The notes below the pieces were generated by a model. The model did no database searches. It had not been told where the DNA came from and worked only from the letters and a program-made list of their open reading frames with translations. This document shows positions 33,780 to 43,425 of a DNA stretch of 64,000 bases, piece after piece. Position 1 is the stretch's first letter; each line of letters starts with the position of its first letter. The stretch lies in contig CP136063.1 in the NCBI GenBank assembly GCA_032622095.1, positions 216,833,982-216,897,981 of the forward strand. The letters run 5' to 3'. The stretch is from Siphonodentalium dalli (Eukaryota; Mollusca; Scaphopoda; Gadilida; Siphonodentaliidae). The position numbers and the translations under genes are program-made.

Positions 33780-34260
33780 ACCCAGCCAGCAATGGGATTT
33801 TCGTCGAAATGAACGTTATCGGATATCGGCAAGCTGCCCCGACGAGGGTGACGAGTGCACATCCATCGACAGCCATAGCTGAATATCCGGTTGCAAAGAG
33901 TACGGCAGCACGTAGGATTGCGACAGGCAAATTGGATTTGATTAACCGTTTCTCGGGCTTGGCGAATGTGCCTTTTCCTTGTAGGTTAAACCCGCGTATT
34001 CGTGTGCTCGACAAATCATTTGAGTCGTTTACATGACGCATGGGTGAATTTTCGGGTAAATCCGTGCGTTTGGTATCACTTCTATTATTTCTGCTGGCCA
34101 CACCATCTTCTGCTTCTTGTAGATTCGACTGAGTCTATATGGGCAACGATGCTGATGCGGCGCATGTCAAATGGCTTCGGTCTGCTTATAGTGGATTCGT
34201 GTGTTTGCCTGGCCTAAACTGACGCGAACTCGAAGTGAATTACGATCCCGTTTGTCGATA
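33780..34260. other. CpG-richer patch with overlapping open frames, unassigned
   Basis: This stretch has far more CpG dinucleotides than its AT-rich neighbours. It carries a minus-strand frame of about 110 codons (33769-34101, no ATG at its 5' end), polar at first and then with two hydrophobic stretches near AILRAAVLFATGYSAMAV. A plus-strand frame of 75 codons (33809-34036) overlaps it. It could be an exon or an unmethylated promoter, or a decayed mobile element. I recognise no protein family and cannot choose the strand. Confidence 0.35.
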
Positions 34261-34840
34261 TGGTGTAGTCCGTGGCACCGATTTAAGTCCAATATGGCAT
34301 TATTTGAGAAATGGGTTCAATAAAATCCTATTTACAATGCTAATGTGTTATCATTGTGGCCGCACCGTTCAATGGAGAAGCGGACAAGTCCACTGTGGGC
34401 GTATTTCAGTTTTGACCTGTTTGAGTACAGTTGGGTTTTCTAGCTAAGTTTTCATCACCAGATTTTAATTTCACGTTTGAGTATAAAAGCAATCAAAAAT
34501 ATCAGCCTGTTAGCGTGAAAATGGTCACGTTATGGAATTATAATAGGATTTGTTTACTGTTTATAACGAACTAAAATGAGTAATTTTAGTGCCATTATGG
34601 ACTCATATTGACCTTTTACAAGTTCATTGTGCACTGAACATAACACGTAAACAAACTCGCGACTTGCGATATGTATCTTTTTATAATGTGTTTTCACTGT
34701 GGCCCGCATCAGTCAACTAAATAACGGGTATAAGTCCACTGTGGGCTTATTTCATAATCAAATATGGCCAAACAGAACCTATGTGAATATTTAGGTCCAT
34801 TATGAACTTACCTCCGCGAGAATATGTTGAAATGTTTATA
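34261..34840 (+). repeat. Dyad-rich dispersed repeat, copies 1a and 1b
   Basis: The words TGTGTT.TCA(T/C)TGTGGCC(C)GC, AACGGGTATAAGTCCA and CTGTGGGCTTATTTCA order a repeat that recurs at 36150-36480 and 46330-46630. Its hallmark is a ~20-bp near-palindrome of the form AATAAGTCCA..TGGACTTATT, seen here at about 34385, 34730 and 34792 in degenerate form. Confidence 0.65.
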
Positions 34841-35395
34841 CTTGTCCCGAGTTTATATTTCATGGGAGCCAAAGTAAATGGTTGTATCTTCATTCCTTTT
34901 TCTTTTGCTAAACAAATTAGTTTCTTTGATTCTTAGCTTTGAGTCTTCGCAGTATGCCTTGGTGATGTTAGTGGTTTAAAACGCTTGAAATTTGAGATTC
35001 ATCACCTGTGCCATGGCACTGAAATAAGCTCATTGTAGCGAAGTCGCTATATTTAATAAATATCATTTATTCTCGTTTCGGTTTAGCGGCACCGTAGTTT
35101 TAAAAGTCACAGTTTTGTCATCTTTTCGTAGCTAATTCACCTCATTCTATTCGTAACACTCACTTCACTTTACATCTTTTAGTTAATCATTCCATGCTTC
35201 ATTGTAATATTCATATCCTAATTTCCTAACTTTAATAACTTTCATAATATTCCGCATTATAAGTTAGTAATTCTAATTGTTTTCGCCCTTGGATGTCAAC
35301 ATGGCCTGGTTCGCCGGTGACGCTTTTGCATTGTGGGTAGCTTTAGCTCCTCCCAACTGTCAATGTTTCACCGGGGCAACCACGTGCTCGCGGTA
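34841..35395. other. Spacer upstream of the palindrome cluster
   Basis: From about 35285 CpG content rises, with GCATTGTGGGTAGC, GCTCCTCCC and an E-box CACGTG (35391-35396, overlapping into the next feature). This is compatible with upstream promoter sequence. No coding frame seen. Confidence 0.4.
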
Positions 35396-35515
35396 ATCCG
35401 ACCACATTTTGTGGTCAGATTCCAACCATATGGTCGGAAACCAACCACATATATGGTCGGATTCCAACCATATGGTTGCCTACTATAAAAGCTAGTCAAC
35501 CACTTCCGGTGGTTG
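35396..35515 (+). promoter_or_regulatory. Cluster of five related palindromes around a TATA box (putative promoter)
   Basis: Five dyads of one style follow each other at about 20-bp steps: CCGACCACATTTTGTGGTCA (35399), CCAACCATATGGTCGG (35422), CCAACCACATATATGGTCGG (35441), CCAACCATATGGTTG (35464), and CAACCACTTCCGGTGGTTG (35497). CTATAAAAG (35483-35491) lies between the last two. ACCATATGGT contains the E-box CATATG with the flanks preferred by some neural bHLH factors (established knowledge of motif style; the binding itself is inferred). Regular spacing near two helical turns and a TATA box suggest a promoter reading rightward. The first ATG downstream (35592, MPKRCL then stop) could be a tiny exon, with GTAAAC directly after TTT, but no further exon is identified. 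Confidence 0.5.
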
Positions 35516-36050
35516 GCACTTAGTAAGGACTATTTCGAAAGAGCAAGCAGAATATTGTAACGTCAACACAGATAGCTTTCTGACCTAATTATGCCTAAAA
35601 GATGTTTGTAAACATTATTTTGATGATTACATTGGGAGCATTTACATAGCTTTCAGGCTCCAGATAGTCAGTTTAGTTGGAAAGAGATATAAATCATCTG
35701 ATAAGGTTTATTAAAGAGACAACCTCTGAAATGTATAACTTAGCAAACCGTGATGACATCCACCTGTTAATTGCTATCTATAGAATTGATTATATTTATT
35801 CAATCATCAATCCTGCTGTATGAGGGGAATATTATTATTCATATAAACTTGATCATTACTCCTACAAAGTGTGGACTCTAAATCCATTTACACAAGTATC
35901 CCTAAGGGCTGAAGTAGATTGTGCAGGTCCCTATTTACCCCCACGGGCTCATCATCATAGGGTACCAAGAATATACAGTAACGAGTAGAAGAAGTAGTAA
36001 AGGGTCACACGCTACCGAAACTATCCATAAAAGGACCCTATACCCAAGCT
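35516..36050. other. Downstream of the palindrome cluster
   Basis: No coding frame of note. If the TATA box at 35483 is real, transcription would start near 35512. Confidence 0.35.
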
Positions 36051-36490
36051 CGTTACATCATATTGGCATTATTTAGATCTGAAATAAGCCCTATATGGAC
36101 ATAACCGTTCGAGGAAATATAAGTTCCATGTGGACTTATTTCAATTCAAATAAGTTCATATCGGACTTATTTGATCCACTAATTAACACGAATAAACCAA
36201 CTCACTACTTACGCTCTTTATAATGTGTTTTCACTGTGGCCCGCGCCATCCATCGGAATAACGGGTATAAATCTACTATGGTCTTATTTAAAAAATAAAT
36301 AAGGCGATTATGAGCCTTGGTGAAAATTTAGGTCCAATATAAACTTATTCGTACGACATGTTGGCTGTGCGGTCTGAGTTATATATCTATTTGATGTCGA
36401 AATAAGTCCATTATCAAATAAATCCAATATGAACCTATGTGAATATGTAGCTTCAATGTGAACCCATTTTCATGATCATATGTTGATATA
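36051..36490 (+). repeat. Dyad-rich dispersed repeat, copy 2
   Basis: TATAATGTGTTTTCACTGTG (about 36220) repeats the sequence at about 34683. At least six degenerate dyads occur within 400 bp, for example AAGTTCCATGTGGACTTATT (36119), AAGTTCATATCGGACTTATT (36153) and AAGTCCATTATCAAATAAAT (36401). Confidence 0.65.
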
Positions 36491-36596
36491 ACGTCAGTTT
36501 GTGTCTTGTCCCGTGTGTTTATTTACTCTGGATGGGAGTCCTTGAAGTCGTGTAGTTGTGTCCTCCTTAATAGCAAAATGTATATCCTTTATTAGG

Positions 36597-37900
36597 TTAT
36601 GTTGCTGGAATATCGGAGGTCTTACTAGCAAAGTAATAATACAATTACTGATTAAGTCTTTCTGGAGGAGATAGCTCCATGCCGTATTGTGCTCCTTACT
36701 GAGTCCCATATGCGACAAGACATAATTCCCTGCATTCGTGTTTCATTCCATATATAGAAAGCTGTCACAGAATAACATATACTTTGGCGGGCTAGGCATT
36801 CACATTCAAGAACAGATTGCTAATCATGTCAAAATTATCATGAATTTGCACTCTGAATTTCAATGGATAGATTTGGATAAAACCGTGTTTGCTATATCCA
36901 AGGATTTGCTTAGTGTACTGTCCCCCACAACAACAGAGTAACAAGACCTTTGAAGATTAGATTGGCCGTTTTTCTATAGCCGCTAAGATTCAAATACCCG
37001 ACAAGGAAGAGAAAGAAAAATAGTCAGTCTTTGTTTGATCATTTTGATGGAGATAGTGGGGGAGGAGACAACAACGCATACATTGAGGTAATGCTTACTC
37101 TAACAATCCTTCAGACCTGTCTTTCTGATGCCACTATTAGAAAAATATTTAGGAAATACACTAAGCTGTGTATGTTTAAACGGAAAACTGGTAAATGGTG
37201 AAAACAATTTCGAAATAAAGTTAATAATTTAACTGATACTGTTGACCATGGCACATGGCTCAGTCACTTCCAGAACATGGGTTCACCGAATATGTCATAT
37301 GCAGAACGAATCGCTGAATTGGAAAACCAGTTACAAAGTTGTAAATTAACAAAATGTTTTAATGAACTTGAATCATTAGAAGGAATCAGCGATGCCATTG
37401 AGAGTTAAAGAAACATAAAGCTACAGGCTTTGACTTTATTTCAAATAATATGCTGATATCAGGGTAATTTTTTCTCGTGTCATGTTTACATAACTTATTT
37501 AATGAATACCTCTGCGTGGAACATATCCAGAATTGTTATCCAAGGTTATATGAATGGAAGTATGTCGGCGACCATAATAATTACAGAGGAATTTCAATAA
37601 CTAGCGATGTTGGCAAACTATTTAATTGTATAATGAACAAAAGACTAGACTATTTCCTTCTTGATCGCAACATAATTGATGAATGAATGTCATTTGCTTT
37701 TCCAAGAAGCCCAGAAGAGCTGATCACCTGTTTGTTATTCAATTGCTTGTGGATGCAAGTTGCAATGAAAAATTTGGTAGATTGTATGCCTGCTTTGTTG
37801 ACTATCAGAAAACATTTATGTGAGCGTACTTCGAAACCTTTTTTAGACTAAAGGCTGATTTTTGTCTTCCAGCAGAAGTAATAGCTTACATCTTATTTAT
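36597..37900 (+). pseudogene. Decayed non-LTR retrotransposon ORF2 (endonuclease + 5' part of reverse transcriptase)
   Basis: Plus-strand frames give, in order: CWNIGGLTSK (about 36604), the usual start of the AP-type endonuclease; RIVLLTESHMRQ (about 36685) with the catalytic Glu; FGGLGIHIQEQIANHVKIIM (36780-36845), the next endonuclease block; a basic linker FRKYTKLCMFKRKTGKW (about 37150); KATGFDFISNNML (about 37420), the first RT block; NYRGISITSDVGKLF (37580); and LYACFVDYQKTF (about 37785), RT motif A with its catalytic Asp. Homology ends there, so the FADD box and C terminus are absent. At least five frame changes or stops interrupt it. The endonuclease/RT assignment is firm; the clade is uncertain. 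Confidence 0.78.
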
Positions 37901-40900
37901 CACAATGTAGCTCATATCTTGCTGTATGGGGTGAAGTGTGGGGAGTCCCCAACCCAGCTCTACCACGAGTGAGAAATGCCTCTACGACTGATGATTTATA
38001 TAAAGCTCTATTTTCTGGAAAAATGCACATACGGTTCTGTAAATCACTCCTATGTCTAATTTGCTCCTGTTGTGGAGTCAGGAAACTCGCATATGGTCTC
38101 ATCTACTAAGTGCTAGTACAAGCTAGAAAACGTCCTTTCCTCTACTTAGTGGTGCATTCATTCACGCAAAACAAATATACAAGCAAAATGTGAATTCATA
38201 GATTAGCACTGTGTAAATACTATTGAAAATATTGGGAAATCTTGATGTTGCGTTAATAAATGCTTGTCTGAAAAAGTAGTTAAGATATTGCTATGTTATT
38301 TTTTGGTACACCCGTAAACCTGTGGTTTAGTAGGTAAATGGGGTCACGATTAAGTGTCAGTATGCTTGGTCTTTGTACAGTTCCTCCCGTTGGTGCTTGT
38401 ATTTTGGTTTGAATTGGGTGTTGGAATACGTTCGTGACATCCCACCGTGTTACACTCTACTGTCCATAACAATGTCAGCGGAATCAGAAACTAGTAAAAC
38501 ATCAAGAATACAGGTACAGACCCAACTATTGATACAGGATAGAATATTGCTTCAAATTGAATAGGATACAGACCCCCAAATAATAGTATACGTTAGTTTA
38601 CAGGTTGTCCCACAATCATCGTCATATTGACTAATATATAATCCTGGTTTATCATCGTTCTATTTAACACTAATAGAATATATTGCAGTACATTAGTATT
38701 ACAGTGACTAGTAAGGGTCACCATATTACAAGCAATATATTCGGCAGAAGGTTTTGCATCTTATTAAAGATAGTCATCTTGGCGAGAACAATTAAATAAA
38801 CAGAGACCCAAAATAAGGATAATACAATGTCGTTGTTTTCCTGAAATTTAATAATCATTGGATCCCGAAAGTAAAATAACGCTAGTATGTATGTACATGT
38901 AAATCTCAGAGAGCGGTTACCATATTTTATTCGTTTTGAGCCATAAAAAGGTTCGCATAAATGTTGAACGCACAGACATAACATAAAACTAAAACAAATT
39001 GTTGATATTTTATACCGACTTAAGGTATAGTTTTGCATACATCCAGGAAAAACTCTTGATTTACATATGCCATCATCTTCATTTGCATATGGAATACGAA
39101 CATTTATTAAGACCAAAATAATGGATTTAATATATTTGAAAGGTTAGGTTATTGTCTTGGTTGTCTCTCCATGTGCCAATAACTGTTTGAAAAAATAATA
39201 AATTAAACAAGAGGTAAACGTCAAAATAGCTTAGTTTGAGTCTATGATAGGGAGTTTCAGTTGTGTCATACTGTTGAGTAAAATTTGTATTATATTATAT
39301 AACATAATATATTACATATAATTATTACAATTAAGAATAAAGCCATAACTATTACAGTCCTCTAAACAGGAAGTAGTATGCAACCTGGTCCATCTAATCA
39401 GACAATCAACTTGGAAATATGACAACATATCAGATACATGGTAGTCAATGGGGACTTGACTATGGACCTATGGCATAAAACTCATCTAAGCCAAATTTTC
39501 AATGCACATTCTGAAATTATGGATGGTTGTCTTCATAAATGACATAATGTCCCTCTCATAATATGCAGCTATAACATCAATATACAGTTACCCATAATTC
39601 TGCTGTGGTTAAGAGGTCGATTACTTAGGGCATTACTGTATACACTGCATTCGTGAGAAAGGTTTTTGCAGAAATCCTTGGCAACAGTAATAGTGACTTT
39701 TAGTGACTTTAAAGTATAAATATTGGTTTTATTTTAAAATATATTTTATTGCATTCAAAACAAATCATGTATACTGCAATAATACATATACTATTGTGTT
39801 CACTCATCTGTGTGTTAATGACTAAAATAATTTTAGGGCTGATTAAAATAAACGTATGGTGAGTAAAGGTTGTTTTCAAAATTGATACTACAGAAGACAG
39901 CGAGAGATAATTTCCAAGATGTACCTCGAAAATAGGTAGTTGTGTATAATATCATGCCGTCTTCTAACAAGAATTCATCATACAAAATCACCCGCGTGCC
40001 TTCACGGCCATTGTGACAAAACAACTTAGGTAGGATATCTGATACCGACATCTAATCCTTTCGAATATCTGCATATATCACACCAGTGATGTTTGTTTCG
40101 AAGCGTTTTTGATGATACGAAGTCTGCCATATATTTTTAGTTTATTTGTACTGAGTTGGAACATTTTTTTGTGTTACTCTGTGTAAATGACATGTCAACA
40201 ATATTACAGTTAGTGTGTCAATAAAGAGACGCCAGCATGTGACTCACCAGATATGAAAATTCCAGTAAACCAGTGGTATTTTAAACCAGGAAGTAGAAGC
40301 TTCGAGAATGTAAGGTTATTTATAGACCCGGAAAACCCCGTCTATATTCTGTTTAAACTATTTCTTGGAAATTGAACTATGAATAACAATGAATGGCTAT
40401 TTGATCGAACTTTCCAACCCCGATCAATACTCTACCCAGTCGGTCCGAAATGACTTTGCGTTTTATGAGCATAATTGATTGTTAAAATGGCAGGCTCAAT
40501 TTAAAATGTCATTAAAAATAATGTAATTAAGGCGGGATAACTCTCTGGGTTAGGGATATACCTTGTTGACGAGAGTGGGTTAGGACCGGAGGATCGTTCT
40601 CGACGAAAACTGCGAGTTCAGACTAAAATTATATGTCAAATTGTAGGCATTGTAGTGGCATTTTCTGGGAAAATGTTAGTTAAGTGGTAGAAATTTGTCT
40701 TCGAAAGTAGCCTTTGGCATTCGTACGCAAACAACACAAAACCCAATTTTCCCCTAAAACATAACTTTGTGACATGTGGCCACGTGTCCCTACTACAATT
40801 CCATTTGAAAATATTTAACGTTTTCCACATGGACTACCCACAGAAACGAATTTACCAAGCCCACTAAACTAGTCTAAATACGTGGTTTCGGAATCCATTT

Positions 40901-41498
40901 TGTCGATTTATTTTCACCTGCACGCGGTTACAGAGGTCAATCTCGTATCACTACATGTATGGAAGCCCATAATTTCACTTAACGTTTGTCTTTCCGTGCA
41001 CGGAAACTGTGTCGTGATATATATAAATTTCAAATATTGCGTTCGTCGTGTGGTTGCGTATATATACATGGCAGTGAACGTATTATCGCAGACTTGTTAA
41101 AGATGAATTCAGGGTTCCAAACCTCCAGTTATACAACAACAGCATACACATATTAACCACTTTCGCGTGTCACTGCAGTCAATTTTGAAGAAGTGTGGTT
41201 CCCCAAGTGAAATGTGTTATACATTTAGCGTTACTCCAGACCATTTGACCTACATGTGCGATATCCAATTACGGCATAATGGTTTTTTAATTTATTTTCA
41301 TTTATTATTATTTGGGGAGGGATAGTTGTGCTGTGAGGTCCGTAAATTGTCTTTCTTTCGGATAGGCATCGTGTGGTCGCTTTTATTTTTCTCGACATAT
41401 ACAGACATATATGGAAGTTACATGTATATTTGTGGACGAGTCCCGTGTCCATAACATATAATTGGGATGGGTACCATGCAGTGTTTAAGTATTATTAT
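37901..41498. other. Long spacer without recognisable genes
   Basis: The longest frame is 132 codons on the minus strand (38718-39116). It starts at TTG, is AT-rich and hydrophobic, and looks like a chance frame. At 41103-41135 a short reversed fragment of the 43 kb tandem repeat occurs (CAGGGTTCCAAACCTCCAGT). Confidence 0.45.
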
Positions 41499-41697
41499 CA
41501 CAGGGGTCTGTAACGCGCTACGCTGCACACACCCACTTTGCGCTGCCCATGTATATACGCCTCTATATACGCGCCTGCTTCACGTTAATGGTAGTATTAT
41601 TATACTACCATTAACGTGAAGCAGGCGCGTATATAGAGGCGGCGTATACGGGTAGCGCAAAAGGGGGCGGCAGCGGAGCGCGTTACAGGCCCTTGTG
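41499..41697. mobile_element. 199-bp hairpin transposon (hAT-like MITE) with ~7-8 bp target duplication
   Basis: The termini are CACAGGGGTCTGTAACGCGC and, on the other strand, CACAAGGGCCTGTAACGCGC. The central 39-bp arms (41558-41596 and 41603-41641, ending CACGTTAATGGTAGTA / TACTACCATTAACGTG) pair perfectly around a 6-nt loop, and pairing continues imperfectly to the ends. TTATTAT flanks both sides (41492-41498 and 41699-41705; 8 bp with one mismatch). CA(G/A)GGG termini and an 8-bp duplication fit hAT transposons. It is strongly CpG-rich against its AT-rich surroundings, which suggests recent arrival. No coding capacity. Confidence 0.82.
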
Positions 41698-43012
41698 GTT
41701 ATTATCTTAGATGTTGATATTATGATGTCTAATAATAAATATATCAGAATATATTATTTATCATTGACATTCATGGCCATTCGTGTTTCGATCGGAATGA
41801 TATATTGATATGTTTCTCAACGCAGATAAAGCTATTCCGGAGAATAACAAGAGTTCAAAGGTCAGTGTATGGATGCGGACGGGTAAGGTGGTGGTGCATA
41901 CACTATAGTACGAAATGCCATATTATACAAAATGACATCCAATTTACATACTGTGTCCAGAACCCACACTCCATGCATGCTAAACGTGATAAATTCCAAT
42001 TAAAAATTTCAGACAAAGTATATAGTTATATAGGTAAGATTAATTGTTTTTATTATTATTTCGACACATTCGAATATGCATTATTTGATCTTATATTCTA
42101 TACTAAGTATGTATAAGATTCAAATAATTTTGCAAATTTATGTATAAGCTGTATTAAACACAATATCCTACAAGTATATCCGAGAAATGAACCCATTCTA
42201 TATGACATTGACAATAATCTACATAATGCCTATATAAAGGGGTTGATACAGGGTCGGTACGGAAATCCCAACCACAAATATATACAGTTGGCCTGAATCG
42301 ATGGACATCCAATTTAACTGCCATTCCGACATTACAAATTCGAAAAAAATTTAACAATGATCGAATTATAAAGAGCATGGTACCTATTCTGATATATAAG
42401 TCACAGGGCAGCGAATAAATTGACGGATGGGAAATTATGTCACAATATATACACCAGTGATTAAATTATTTAACTACATATATATATATGCAGTCTTGGT
42501 GTGCATGCATGCAGTTCTGAGAGTGTAGATCCGTACCACGCATACAATGTGTGAGTCTGTGTCGCATTTCGCGAGTAAACGCGTTATAACACAGCTCAAC
42601 ACCAGTTTCTCTCTATACCATGCAGGGCAGTTACTTATACATATAGGCACTTATAATACGTATGTTACATATACCTAGACACTTATAATAAAGTATGTTA
42701 CCTCCCATAACCAGAAGGTATATATCAGCCGAAAACCATGCAATAAAAGGAAAAATCAGCCCAATCTGATAAAAGTGTCGCAACTCTTAAAAGTGAACGG
42801 TCGGTTTCCAATATTGAAGTTGACCTGTATTTTGTGGTATTGAATTTCCATTTAGTTCATTAAAGTTATCATCCTCGTAAATCGCATATGAATAGAGATG
42901 ATGCAGACGGGCTCATTATGTGTACGGCGCATTATGTATACGGACTGATCAAAAATGTAATAAAATGCATCAATTGAGGGTACCAGGCTATATTTTGAGA
43001 AGTTATTTAAAT
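41698..43012. other. Unassigned spacer
   Basis: A 103-codon plus frame (41805-42116) has no family resemblance. A stretch within it (41961-42033) is bounded by CCAG and AG/GTAAGATT and could be read as an exon, but nothing supports it. Confidence 0.35.
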
Positions 43013-43425
43013 TTTTATTTAGGTTCAAGTGTATACAAGTAATATGTTAATAACAATACTATCTTATTAGTTATTTTTAGGTTTACTTTATATACATGTA
43101 ATATTTCACGAGTATATTTCAAAAAAAAAATTCAACAGAACAAGGCAGCTAGAAAACTGGTAAATCACATTTGGTTCACATTGTTGTTGTTGTAACTGGA
43201 GGTCTGGCACCCTGAATACATTGTTTAAATGGGCGCATAAAATTAGATATGTTTAGGTTTAGTTTATAAGTAATATTTCGTTCTCAAATTTTTTCTTCTT
43301 CAACACTATACGAAGCATGCAGAAGAAAACGGCGTTAAACCACATTCTTTATGTTGTTATTGTAACTGGAGGTCTGCAACCCTGGACACATTGTTTAAAT
43401 GGGCCATATAATGAGATTGCGGTCA
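43013..43425 (+). repeat. Degenerate tandem repeat, ~170-bp period
   Basis: AACTGGAGGTCTGGCACCCT (43195) and AACTGGAGGTCTGCAACCCT (43365) are followed by ACATTGTTTAAATGGGC in both. Upstream, TTAGGTT..AGTTTAT and GTAATATTTC recur with the same period. A reversed fragment is at 41103-41135. Confidence 0.65.

Noticed and set aside
35592-35612. MPKRCL as the start of a THAP-domain protein
   Set aside because: Only six codons are visible before a stop or presumed donor; the similarity to THAP N termini is too short to claim.
38718-39116. 132-codon minus-strand open frame
   Set aside because: It begins at TTG, is AT-rich and hydrophobic, has no motif, and a frame of this length is expected a few times by chance in 64 kb.
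41961-42033. Exon bounded by CCAG and AG/GTAAGATT
   Set aside because: The donor is good, but the acceptor lacks a pyrimidine tract and no neighbouring exon or protein family supports it.
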